Positions 8,503 through 15,725 of a DNA stretch of 16,590 nucleotides are shown here, piece after piece. The position numbers and the translations under genes are program-made. A model generated the notes under the pieces. That model was not told the origin of the DNA and did not search any database. It worked only from the letters and a program-made list of their open reading frames with translations. Numbering within the stretch: position 1 is the stretch's first letter; each line of letters starts with the position of its first letter. The DNA lies in contig JAAYND010000041.1 in the NCBI GenBank assembly GCA_012521035.1, forward strand, positions 1 through 16,590. Direction: 5' to 3'. Origin of the DNA: Methanomicrobiales archaeon (GTDB lineage Archaea; Halobacteriota; Methanomicrobia; Methanomicrobiales; Methanoculleaceae).

Positions 8503-8727
8503 GGATCGACATCTATCCACTTCCTCACCAGCAGGCAGAACCGATTTGCGAGAAAAACAGCGTCGTTCTCAAAGACGATTATGGGGCATATCAGAGCGAT
8601 GGACCTGTTTCAGTTTGCAAGCAACTTCATTGACGTTAAAGGAGGCATGACGCCAGCGATGCGGGAAGGTATTACGGATCGTGTATGGAATTGGCAGGAA
8701 TTCCTGACATATCATTTCCAGTTATGA
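8503..8727 (+). pseudogene. IS1-like transposase, C-terminal remnant
   Basis: One open stretch ending in TGA at 8725 reads STSIHF, RQNRFARKTASFSK, then LFQFASNFID, then GGMTPAMREGITDRVWNW. This follows the C-terminal pattern of IS1-type DDE transposases: 'NTSFVERqN..lRRKTa.FSKs', then '.LF..yYNFi..Hk', then 'MTPAMaaGITDhvWt..El'. The N-terminal and central parts with most of the DDE triad are missing; upstream bases (about 8405-8500) give no convincing match in any frame. It is therefore a decayed fragment of a mobile element between the toxin-antitoxin module and the core genes. The element family is my reading from motif memory; the exact IS family could differ. Confidence 0.62.
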
Positions 8728-8790
8728 ATTAGAACACTACCATGGTTACTTTGGAAAAATATACCGTGCTTTAGCGCGTACCTTCCTCCA

Positions 8791-8800
8791 GGAGATCTCC
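8791..8800. repeat. Short perfect palindrome GGAGATCTCC
   Basis: A 10-bp self-complementary sequence about 40 bp before the TATA-like box of the reductase gene. It could be a regulator site or chance. The rest of 8728-8830 holds nothing I recognise. Confidence 0.25.
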
Positions 8801-8832
8801 CCCGGCCAGAGAATGTCACCTCTCCCCGGGAA

Positions 8833-8843
8833 GAGATATAATA
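8833..8843 (+). promoter_or_regulatory. TATA-box promoter of the geranylgeranyl reductase gene
   Basis: The AT-rich string agatataatat stands in GC-rich sequence about 36 bp before the ATG. RNA would start around 8860-8865, giving a very short leader with GAGGG (8866-8870) just before the start codon. Confidence 0.6.
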
Positions 8844-8844
8844 T

Positions 8845-8865
8845 GTGCCGGGCTTCTGTCGGCAC
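8845..8865 (+). promoter_or_regulatory. Inverted repeat between TATA box and start of the reductase gene
   Basis: GTGCCG, 9-nt spacer, CGGCAC: perfect 6-bp arms lying between the TATA-like box and the ribosome site, covering the expected transcription start. A protein bound here would block transcription; if transcribed from further upstream it would be a hairpin next to the GAGGG ribosome site. Confidence 0.4.
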
Positions 8866-8873
8866 GAGGGAAG

Positions 8874-10088
8874 ATGATGATAGATAGGCCTGACTATGAT
8901 GCCATTGTTGTTGGGGGCGGGCCTGCCGGAAGCACCGCTGCCTGCCTGCTCAGGAAGTTCGGTCACCGCGTGGCCCTCTTTGAGAGGCAGACGTACCCCC
9001 GGGATAAGATATGCGGGGGCTGCCTCAGCCAGAAGTCGATCAGGTTCCTCGATCGGGTCTTCTCTCTGTCGGTTCCAGCCCTCCGGCAGGAAGGGCTGAT
9101 CGAGTGTACCGGGACGACATACGCGATCTATGTCGAGAACACCCGCGCCCTCACAGGAGACCTCGCGGAGCCGTTCTACTTCACCAGGAGGGAGCGCTAC
9201 GACGCGTACCTTGCCCGTCGGGCGGCGGAGGCCGGGGTCGAGGTCCATGAGGGTGTTGAGGTGACCGCCGTCGACCACGCCCACCACACCATCACGACGT
9301 CAGAGGGGGACTCCTGCTCTGCGCCGGTCCTCATCGGGGCCGATGGGATCCATAGCCGGGTCCGGCGTTCCTTCCCGGAGGGTATCGTCGATCACGAACA
9401 GTGGCAGGAGAACCTCGGGATGGCGCTGGAACTGGTGATCCCCCGGAGCGAGCTCCAGGCATCGGCCGGCGGGGATGGACCGGTTCACCTGGATAGTGAT
9501 CTTGCGACACCTCACCTCTTCTTCTCCGCCTGCCGGTGGGGTTATGGATGGGTCTTCCCGAACAGGGATGCTATCGTCGTCGGTATCGGGGGACTGTACA
9601 TGAAGAACAGAAGAGATCTCCCGGGACAGTTTGAGGAGTTCCTGAACGCGATCGATCTCCCGGCGTTTGCAGACCGGAGACCTACAGGCTCTCCATTGCC
9701 ATTTGGTAACTACATTCCCTCTCCGGTCTATGGGGGAGCGCTCCTCGTCGGCGATGCCGGCGGATTTGCAAGCCCGATCCTCGGCGAAGGTATCTTCTAC
9801 GCCCACCGGACCGCAGAGCTCGCCGCCCACGCCGCCAACCGCCATCTCACCACCGGAGCCCCGCTCGCCAGAACCTACACCACCCTCCTCCAGCGCCGCC
9901 TCATACCTGAGCTAAAAGCGGAGATGGCACTGCGAAATTACCTCTACGGTTGCCTTGAAGGACAGATGCGCATACCCCTCGAGGTCTTCATGAAGGCGGC
10001 GAGTTCCCGTGTCATCGATGCGGTGCAGGGGTTCAGGTCGTTTTTGGGGTTCCGGAAGGTAGACGATCTCCATACCGCGATCTGGTGA
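8874..10088 (+). CDS. Geranylgeranyl reductase family FAD-dependent oxidoreductase
   Basis: Flavoprotein of 404 residues that probably saturates isoprenoid double bonds of archaeal lipids (or of a quinone/polyprenol side chain), acting at the membrane surface. Visible: N-terminal FAD-binding GGGPAGS (14-20), KICGG (45-49) with the Cys typical of the family, GADGIHSRVR (155-164), the substrate-pocket motif YGWVFP (224-229), and GDAGGFASPILGEGI (293-307), which contacts FAD. Length matches the family. ATG codons at 8874 and 8877 are both possible; GAGGG at 8866-8870 gives better spacing (6 nt) for 8877, a difference of one residue. It is a single-gene unit with its own TATA-like promoter, convergent with the pyrophosphatase gene. 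Methanogens often carry several paralogues, so the exact substrate is open. Confidence 0.87.
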   Translation: MMIDRPDYDAIVVGGGPAGSTAACLLRKFGHRVALFERQTYPRDKICGGCLSQKSIRFLDRVFSLSVPALRQEGLIECTGTTYAIYVENTRALTGDLAEPFYFTRRERYDAYLARRAAEAGVEVHEGVEVTAVDHAHHTITTSEGDSCSAPVLIGADGIHSRVRRSFPEGIVDHEQWQENLGMALELVIPRSELQASAGGDGPVHLDSDLATPHLFFSACRWGYGWVFPNRDAIVVGIGGLYMKNRRDLPGQFEEFLNAIDLPAFADRRPTGSPLPFGNYIPSPVYGGALLVGDAGGFASPILGEGIFYAHRTAELAAHAANRHLTTGAPLARTYTTLLQRRLIPELKAEMALRNYLYGCLEGQMRIPLEVFMKAASSRVIDAVQGFRSFLGFRKVDDLHTAIW

Positions 10089-10095
10089 AGAGCGT

Positions 10096-10138
10096 CCCGT
10101 TGCAGGTGCACCCCCGGCCGATGTGCTGACGGGCTTTT
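10096..10138 (+). terminator. Weak hairpin plus T-run after the reductase gene
   Basis: CCCGT and GCA (10096-10104) can pair with TGC and ACGGG (10124-10133, with small bulges), followed by CTTTT. A modest terminator candidate for the + strand. Confidence 0.3.
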
Positions 10139-10157
10139 GATCACCGCATCCGGCGAG

Positions 10158-10165
10158 AAAAAAAA
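10158..10165 (-). terminator. Oligo-T terminator of the pyrophosphatase gene
   Basis: Eight A on the + strand give a run of eight T on the minus strand, starting 3 nt after the hppA stop. Archaeal RNA polymerase stops at such T-runs without needing a hairpin. Confidence 0.6.
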
Positions 10166-10168
10166 GGT

Positions 10169-12193
10169 TTAGATGACCAGGATCAGCGGTGCAAAGACCA
10201 GCGCGACCATGGACATCAGTTTTATGAGAATGTTCAGGGATGGTCCCGACGTATCCTTGAAGGGATCGCCCACGGTGTCACCGACGACCGCCGCCTTATG
10301 GGCTTCCGAGCCCTTCCCGCCGAGGTGGCCCTGCTCGATGTACTTCTTCGCGTTATCCCAGGCTCCGCCGGCATTCGCCATCGTTATGGCGAGGAGGAAC
10401 CCGGCAGCGAGGGAGCCGACGAGGAGACCGCCGAGCGCTTCAGGACCGAGGACGATCCCGACCGCGATCGGTGCGACGACGGCGAGGACGCCGGGCACGA
10501 TCATCTCACGGAGTGCCGAGCTCGTGGATATGGCGATGCAGGAGGCGTAGTCGGGTTCAGCCGTCCCCTCCATGAGGCCAGCGATCTCGCGGAACTGGCG
10601 GCGGACCTCGTGGACGATGCTGTATGCAGCCTTCCCGACAGCCATCATCGTGATGGAGCAGAAGAGGAATGGAAGCATCGCGCCGATCAGAAGCCCGATG
10701 AAGACGTTCGGGACCGAGACATCGATGATCGAGAGGTTGACCGCCTGGGTGTAGGCGGAGAAGAGGGCGAGCGCCGTCAGGGCAGCAGAGCCGATAGCGA
10801 ATCCCTTACCGATGGCCGCGGTGGTGTTGCCGACCGCATCCAGGGTATCGGTGATCTCACGGACCTCCGGCTTCTGGTGGGACATCTCGGCTATACCGCC
10901 GGCGTTATCGGCAACGGGGCCGTATGCGTCGACCGAGAGGGAGATCCCGAGTGTCGAGAGCATGCCGACAGCAGCGATAGCGATGCCGTAGAGCCCGGCG
11001 GCCATGTATGAGACGTAGATAGCAAGGGCGATGACAAGGACCGGCCAGACGGTGCTCTCCATCCCTTTCGCAAACCCGGTGATGATGGTGGTGGCGGCTC
11101 CGGTCTCGCTCGACTTCACGATAGAGAGGGTCGGTTTCCGGTCAAACGATGTGTAGTACTCGGTGATCAGGCCGATGATAAACCCGGCAACGAGGCCGGC
11201 GACGGTAGCGTAGAAGACACCGATATACTCTGCCCCGAGGAGCGCGTTCACCAGGAAGTAGGTCGCTATGACGACCAGGATGAGCGCGGAGAGCAGTCCC
11301 TTGTTGAAGGCCATGTGGATGGCACTGCTCTCGGTCTTGTTGGTCCGGACGAAGAGCGAACCGATGATGGACGCAACGATGCCGACCGCCGATATGATCA
11401 GCGGGAGGATGATCACGTTCATGGCAGCGGCGTTCGGGAACTGCGTGGCCGCGACTGCGACACCGAGGACCATCGCCGCGATGATCGAACCGACGTAGGA
11501 CTCGTAGAGGTCCGCACCCATACCCGCGACATCGCCGACGTTGTCACCGACGTTATCGGCGATGACGGCCGGATTCCGGGGGTCATCCTCAGGAATGCCC
11601 GCCTCGACCTTGCCGACGAGGTCGGCGCCGACGTCTGCGGCCTTGGTGAATATACCGCCACCGACACGGGCAAAGAGCGCGATAGAGCTCGCACCGAGAC
11701 CAAACCCGGTCACGGCGGTGAGAACCTCAGCCTGCGCGAGCCCGGTGAATGTGCTGATGACCACATAGGCGATCGAGAGCCCGAGGAGACCGAGTCCGAC
11801 CACGGCCATGCCCATGACCGAACCGCTCGCAAACGAGACCCGGAACGCATCCGCGATACCTCTCCGCGCGGCGTTCGTGGTCCGGACGTTTGCAGCGGTT
11901 GCGGTGAACATGCCGATGTAGCCGGCAGTCGCCGAGAGCGCCGCGCCGAGAACGAAACACGCGGCGGTGAGCGGGTCGATCCAGATCGCAAGGACCGCAG
12001 CAAGCACGATAACAAATACTGCGATAGCACGGTACTGCCTGTTCAGGTAGACCATTGCCCCATCATGGATGGCAGCAGCGATCTTCTGCATCAGCTCAGT
12101 ACCCGTGCTCTCCCGTTTGATACTCGTATACGAGTACCCTGCAAACAGGAGAGCGAGAACGGCACCTATGGGTGCCAGGTATACCAGATCCAT
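10169..12193 (-). CDS. hppA: Membrane pyrophosphatase, predicted K+-dependent and Na+-pumping
   Basis: Integral membrane pyrophosphatase of 674 residues with about 16 membrane helices; it hydrolyses pyrophosphate and pumps cations outward, conserving energy in the ion gradient that methanogens use for ATP synthesis. Signature parts: DVGADLVGKVEAGIPEDDPRN (187-207, pyrophosphate/Mg site), DNVGDNVGD (213-221), GMGADLYESYVG (224-235) and the C-terminal VGDTVGDPFKDTSGPS. GNTTAA (455-460) has Ala where K+-independent enzymes have Lys, so K+ is expected to be needed. In DLYE the Glu (E231) stands three residues after D228, as in sodium-pumping enzymes such as that of Thermotoga; plant proton pumps have it a turn later. 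Na+ (or mixed Na+/H+) transport is therefore inferred. GGAGG stands 10 nt before the ATG. It lies downstream of polB on the same strand but has its own TATA-like box. Confidence 0.95.
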   Translation of the reverse strand: MDLVYLAPIGAVLALLFAGYSYTSIKRESTGTELMQKIAAAIHDGAMVYLNRQYRAIAVFVIVLAAVLAIWIDPLTAACFVLGAALSATAGYIGMFTATAANVRTTNAARRGIADAFRVSFASGSVMGMAVVGLGLLGLSIAYVVISTFTGLAQAEVLTAVTGFGLGASSIALFARVGGGIFTKAADVGADLVGKVEAGIPEDDPRNPAVIADNVGDNVGDVAGMGADLYESYVGSIIAAMVLGVAVAATQFPNAAAMNVIILPLIISAVGIVASIIGSLFVRTNKTESSAIHMAFNKGLLSALILVVIATYFLVNALLGAEYIGVFYATVAGLVAGFIIGLITEYYTSFDRKPTLSIVKSSETGAATTIITGFAKGMESTVWPVLVIALAIYVSYMAAGLYGIAIAAVGMLSTLGISLSVDAYGPVADNAGGIAEMSHQKPEVREITDTLDAVGNTTAAIGKGFAIGSAALTALALFSAYTQAVNLSIIDVSVPNVFIGLLIGAMLPFLFCSITMMAVGKAAYSIVHEVRRQFREIAGLMEGTAEPDYASCIAISTSSALREMIVPGVLAVVAPIAVGIVLGPEALGGLLVGSLAAGFLLAITMANAGGAWDNAKKYIEQGHLGGKGSEAHKAAVVGDTVGDPFKDTSGPSLNILIKLMSMVALVFAPLILVI

Positions 12194-12239
12194 CTCTCTT
12201 AATCCTCCGATAGAGTACCATATACAGTGGCGGCCAACA

Positions 12240-12250
12240 TTTTAAAATAT
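12240..12250 (-). promoter_or_regulatory. TATA-box promoter of hppA
   Basis: On the minus strand atattttaaaat lies in the 88-bp gap after polB. RNA would start around 12217-12222, leaving a leader of about 25 nt that contains the GGAGG ribosome site (12204-12208). Confidence 0.55.
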
Positions 12251-12281
12251 GTGGAAAATGGTTCAGGAAAACAGCGGATAG

Positions 12282-13685
12282 TCAGCTGAAATCCATCACC
12301 TCTGTCTGGAGGGTCTGGAGATCGGCGACAAACGCCCGCGCGGGTGTGGGGTGGATGTTCATCTGTTTCTGAAACGATGTCTGTGACTGCCAGGTGCCCG
12401 CGTTCACCCCGAGGACCCCCCGGTAACGGGTGATGCCGCAGATATGGACGTGGCCGGTGAGCAGGATCTCCGGGAGGGGATCGATCACAAGCCGGTCGGT
12501 CTTCATGGCAGCGATGGGGGTGCGCATGCCGTAGGGGGAGGCGAGCAGCCGGCGTTTCAGCATCTCGTCCATGATCTCCCCGGGCCGCTCGTAACTCGCC
12601 CCGGGGATGAGCCCGATCATATCATCGTATGACCGTCCGTGGTACATGAGAACCCGGACACCCTGAAGGTTCAGCAGGCAGGGATTCTCGGCAAGGGTAC
12701 AGTTTGCCGGGAACTTCGCGGTGAACTCTGCCGGGATCGCCGGCTGTGGCTCGGCCATCCTGACGACATCGTGGTTCCCGGGTATGACAACGATCTGGAT
12801 CCTCGATGGAAGGTCACGGAGCATCTCCGCAAAGACGTCGTACTGCTCATAGATGTTCTTGATCGTCAGCTCGTTCTCCTGCCCCGGGTAGATCCCGATG
12901 CCATCGACGAGATCGCCTGCGATCAGGAGGTATGCGGCGTCGGAGTCCTGGAGCCAGTCGGCGAACCGGTTCCATGCCTCATCGAGGAAGGTGTCGCTCC
13001 CGACATGGACGTCTGATATCATGACCGCCTTTCCCGGCCGATCGCTCCTGAACGGAGCGTGGTTGATGGGGATATCCGGGCGGGAGAGCTGGTCGGCAAA
13101 GAGGATCCCGCCATCGTTTGAGAGTTTTCCCCTGACCCCGAGCACCTCATCGGGGAGGATCCTCTCTGCCTCCGAGAAAGACTCGTCCCTCCCTTTATTG
13201 AAGAGAACACGTATGGATCCGGTGGGGTCTTCCAGGTCGACGAGCCGGTGCCCTTTAGCGGTCGTCCGGGTCTCGGCCACCATACCGATGATGCTGCACT
13301 CCTCGTCGCGGTAGCGGTGCGGGGATTTTGCCAGCGCCTCGATCGGCATCGCGGTCATCCTGCCCCGGATCATCGAGGCGAGCTGGTTGTAGCGGTCCCG
13401 GAAGTAGTGGACCGCATCCTCATGGCCGGTGACGCTCCCCGTGGTCCCGGCGCTTCCCACGATGACCTCAAGTTCCGGGTTTGCGAGGAATCTGGTCCCG
13501 TCCCTGACCTTCTTCAGCCCCGGTATATGCTCCGCCGATATGACGAGGGTGCCGTCAGGGACCGAGGCGGCGATCCGGTCGATGAGCGAGGGATCGTCCT
13601 GCTCCCTGATGTAACTCACCACGTCGGGGTGGACCTGGTGCTTGAGCTCCAGGAACCGGCGTACGATCTCGGCGTTGGCGAGCAT
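12282..13685 (-). CDS. polB: DNA polymerase II (PolD) small subunit DP1, 3'-5' exonuclease
   Basis: Small subunit of the archaeal replicative polymerase D; it carries the Mre11-like 3'-5' proofreading nuclease and binds the large subunit DP2. Residues 1-60 form a helical N-terminal domain, about 125-210 an OB-fold, and 220-450 the phosphodiesterase domain. All metal-binding motifs are present: DVH (D225, H227), GDLVD (D258), GNHD (N304, H305), YHG (H349) and GHVH (H412, H414), so it should be active. The 467-residue length is normal. The ATG at 13685 is the only usable start: there is no in-frame ATG, GTG or TTG between it and the upstream stop (13728-13730). It is divergent from the signal peptidase gene, and DP2 is not in this window. 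Confidence 0.95.
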   Translation of the reverse strand: MLANAEIVRRFLELKHQVHPDVVSYIREQDDPSLIDRIAASVPDGTLVISAEHIPGLKKVRDGTRFLANPELEVIVGSAGTTGSVTGHEDAVHYFRDRYNQLASMIRGRMTAMPIEALAKSPHRYRDEECSIIGMVAETRTTAKGHRLVDLEDPTGSIRVLFNKGRDESFSEAERILPDEVLGVRGKLSNDGGILFADQLSRPDIPINHAPFRSDRPGKAVMISDVHVGSDTFLDEAWNRFADWLQDSDAAYLLIAGDLVDGIGIYPGQENELTIKNIYEQYDVFAEMLRDLPSRIQIVVIPGNHDVVRMAEPQPAIPAEFTAKFPANCTLAENPCLLNLQGVRVLMYHGRSYDDMIGLIPGASYERPGEIMDEMLKRRLLASPYGMRTPIAAMKTDRLVIDPLPEILLTGHVHICGITRYRGVLGVNAGTWQSQTSFQKQMNIHPTPARAFVADLQTLQTEVMDFS

Positions 13686-13753
13686 GGTCTCATGATATTT
13701 GCCCCCTGGTAATATGGGTTTATCTTTTCACCCGGGTTCTCTGCCGGAGATTC

Positions 13754-13763
13754 TATGTATATA
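13754..13763 (+). promoter_or_regulatory. TATA-box promoter of the signal peptidase gene
   Basis: tatgtatata is centred about 29 nt before ATG 13788, so RNA would start within a few bases of that codon and be nearly leaderless. This argues against the upstream ATG at 13778, which is in another frame and would lie before the RNA start. Confidence 0.5.
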
Positions 13764-13787
13764 GAAACAGTACCCTCATGACAGCAA

Positions 13788-14456
13788 ATGGCGGATACCA
13801 CCTGGCTGCAACGCGCAGCATCGACCCTTCAGGCATTCCGGACAAGCGAACATATAGCCGTCTCCCTCGCCCGGGACCTCCTCTGGGTCGTCGCGGTCGT
13901 GGGGGGCATCGCTCTCGCCCTCTACATCGTCGCCGGCACCTGGCCCGCCGTGGTCACGATCGAGTCTGAGAGCATGGTCCCGAACATGAACGTCGGCGAC
14001 CTTGTGCTTGTCGTGGATGAAGACCGGTTCGGGGGGTTGATAACCCGCGATGAAGGGCTACGGACCGGGTACCGGTCTTTCGGGGACTTTGGTGATGTGA
14101 TCATCTACCGGCCAAACGGCGTGGATTCTGTCCACCCGATCATTCACCGCGCGATGATCTACGCCGATACCGCCACCATCGAGCAGTCAATACTCGGCGA
14201 GTACTACAGAGACCCGCACGGTGGCTACATCACCCAGGGGGACAACAATCCCTATATCGACCAGGGTAACCTCAGGATCCCGGGTGTCGGGGTGGTTGAA
14301 CCGGTAAAGAAGGAGTGGATCGTCGGAAAAGCCCTCTTTGCAGTGCCGCTCATCGGTTATCTGCCCCTGCACGTCGTTGAGTTCGCGATCCTTGTCATCG
14401 TCATCGTCATCATCCATGACCTGGTGTTTGTGCGGTGGAAAAGGAAAGACGAATAA
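13788..14456 (+). CDS. Signal peptidase I (S26B, archaeal Sec11-like)
   Basis: Membrane protease that removes signal peptides from exported proteins, 222 residues. One membrane helix near residues 30-50 and a second at about 192-214, followed by a basic end (RWKRKDE), frame the catalytic domain outside the membrane. The catalytic Ser is S62 in ESESMVPNM, the His is H120 in HPIIHRA, and the acid is D152 in TQGDNN (D158 nearby). A His in place of the bacterial Lys marks it as the archaeal/eukaryotic type. It starts right behind a TATA-like box without a Shine-Dalgarno, so translation of a leaderless mRNA is likely. cofH follows 27 nt downstream and is probably co-transcribed, although the functions are not obviously linked. 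Confidence 0.9.
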   Translation: MADTTWLQRAASTLQAFRTSEHIAVSLARDLLWVVAVVGGIALALYIVAGTWPAVVTIESESMVPNMNVGDLVLVVDEDRFGGLITRDEGLRTGYRSFGDFGDVIIYRPNGVDSVHPIIHRAMIYADTATIEQSILGEYYRDPHGGYITQGDNNPYIDQGNLRIPGVGVVEPVKKEWIVGKALFAVPLIGYLPLHVVEFAILVIVIVIIHDLVFVRWKRKDE

Positions 14457-14463
14457 ATCCGGA

Positions 14464-14474
14464 CTCTAATAGAG
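14464..14474. repeat. Small palindrome CTCTA-A-TAGAG before cofH
   Basis: Perfect 5-bp arms with a single central base in the 27-bp gap between the signal peptidase gene and cofH, ending 9 nt before the cofH ATG. May be a weak regulatory site or chance. Confidence 0.25.
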
Positions 14475-14483
14475 TTCTCTACG

Positions 14484-15572
14484 ATGCCGTACTCATTGCA
14501 TGACCTGCTCAACGATACGCTCGCCGGTCACCGCCTCACCGAGGAGGAGGCGGTGCGGCTCCTCAAGACCCGCAACCGGGATGTCTGGGATATCGCCGCC
14601 GCCGCGGACGAGCTCCGGGAGCGAAAAGTAGGTGATGTCGTCACCTACGTCCGGAACCAGAACATCCACGTCACCAACATCTGCAAGAACCTCTGCGGGT
14701 TCTGCGGATTCGGCCGGCGGGCCGATGCGCCGGGAGCGTTCTATGACGACCCCCTGACCATTCGTGAGAAGGCGCTGACGGCGGTGGCACGCAACGTCAC
14801 CGAGATCTGCCTCCTCTCGGGGGTGCACCCCGATTACACGCTCGACTCCTATACCGATCTCATATCCTCTGTGCGGGAGGTTGCGCCCGGTGTGGATATC
14901 CACACAGCAAGCCCGGACGAGATCGCCTGGGCGGCGAGGCAGAGCGGTGTCTCGACCGCAGAGGCGATCGAGCGACTCCGCGAGGCCGGTCTTGGAACCC
15001 TCCAGGGGACGGCGGCCGAGATCCTGGTTGACAGCGTCCGGCGGGTGATCTGCCCGGGAAAGTGCGATACGGCGACCTGGGTCCGTATCATCAGGGAGGC
15101 GCATGACCTTGGCGTCCGCTCGACCGCGACGATAATGTATGGATCCTGTGAATCGGTGGAGGACCGGGCCCGACATCTCGGTATACTCCGCGAGATCCAG
15201 GACGATACCGGGGGATTCACCGAACTCGTGCCCCTCTCATACCTCCACGAGAACACCGCCCTCTACCGCGCGGGACTCGCGCCGGCGGGAGCGACCGGCA
15301 GGGAGGATATACTGTTGATCGCGGTCGCCCGACTCTTCCTCGATAACTTCGACCATATCCAGGTCTCGTGGGGGAAGGTGGGGACGAAGATGGCTGAGAT
15401 TGCTCTCCTCGCGGGAGCAGACGACCTCGGGGGGACGATGTTCTGCGATGACGTCTCCGTCGATGCCGGCGGTGAGGGTGCCGATTACCTGGATCCTGGC
15501 GAGATGCAACGGATCGCCGAGGACCTCGGGCGGGTGCTCCGGCAGCGGACGACGACCTACGGGACGGTGTAA
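14484..15572 (+). CDS. cofH: F420 biosynthesis radical SAM enzyme CofH
   Basis: 5-amino-6-(D-ribitylamino)uracil-L-tyrosine 4-hydroxyphenyl transferase, which together with CofG makes the deazaflavin core (F0) of coenzyme F420, the hydride carrier of methanogenesis. Length is 362 residues, normal for a stand-alone CofH. The radical SAM iron-sulfur motif CxxxCxxC is at C67, C71, C74 (NICKNLCGFCGFGRR). Other family segments: GTLQGTAAEIL (about 170-180), STATIMYGSCES, TGGFTELVPLSYL and HIQVSWGKVG. The GTAAEI element separates it from CofG, but is shared with menaquinone enzymes MqnE/MqnC; the methanogen context favours CofH. cofG is not in this window. No strong ribosome site precedes ATG 14484; it likely relies on the promoter of the signal peptidase gene. 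Confidence 0.9.
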   Translation: MPYSLHDLLNDTLAGHRLTEEEAVRLLKTRNRDVWDIAAAADELRERKVGDVVTYVRNQNIHVTNICKNLCGFCGFGRRADAPGAFYDDPLTIREKALTAVARNVTEICLLSGVHPDYTLDSYTDLISSVREVAPGVDIHTASPDEIAWAARQSGVSTAEAIERLREAGLGTLQGTAAEILVDSVRRVICPGKCDTATWVRIIREAHDLGVRSTATIMYGSCESVEDRARHLGILREIQDDTGGFTELVPLSYLHENTALYRAGLAPAGATGREDILLIAVARLFLDNFDHIQVSWGKVGTKMAEIALLAGADDLGGTMFCDDVSVDAGGEGADYLDPGEMQRIAEDLGRVLRQRTTTYGTV

Positions 15573-15691
15573 GGCGCACCTCCCTCCCTCCAGGGATCTG
15601 CTCCGGATGCCGGCACGATCGACCGGCCATCCATCCCGGTGACTCTAACCCCGGATCTATCGTCTTAAGCAGAACCGGCTCCGGAGCGGCG

Positions 15692-15702
15692 TATATTTTT
15701 AT
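15692..15702 (+). promoter_or_regulatory. TATA-box promoter of the DUF362 gene
   Basis: tatatttttat in the 153-bp gap after cofH, centred about 29 nt before ATG 15726, so the mRNA would start within about 5 nt of the codon. The remainder of the gap is GC-rich and shows nothing else I recognise. Confidence 0.6.
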
Positions 15703-15725
15703 AGGTTGGCGGAGACTCTGCGCGC

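Noticed and set aside
8393..8650. 85-codon plus-strand open frame between antitoxin and reductase
   Set aside because: The adjacent frame carries the IS1-like motifs over the same bases, so this is a shadow of the transposase remnant.
8712..9287. 191-codon minus-strand open frame across the reductase promoter and 5' end
   Set aside because: Covers the FAD-binding region of the reductase on the other strand and its promoter; no family resemblance.
11315..12202. 295-codon plus-strand open frame opposite hppA
   Set aside because: Extremely Asp/Arg/Glu-rich translation, typical of the antisense of a GC-rich membrane-protein gene.
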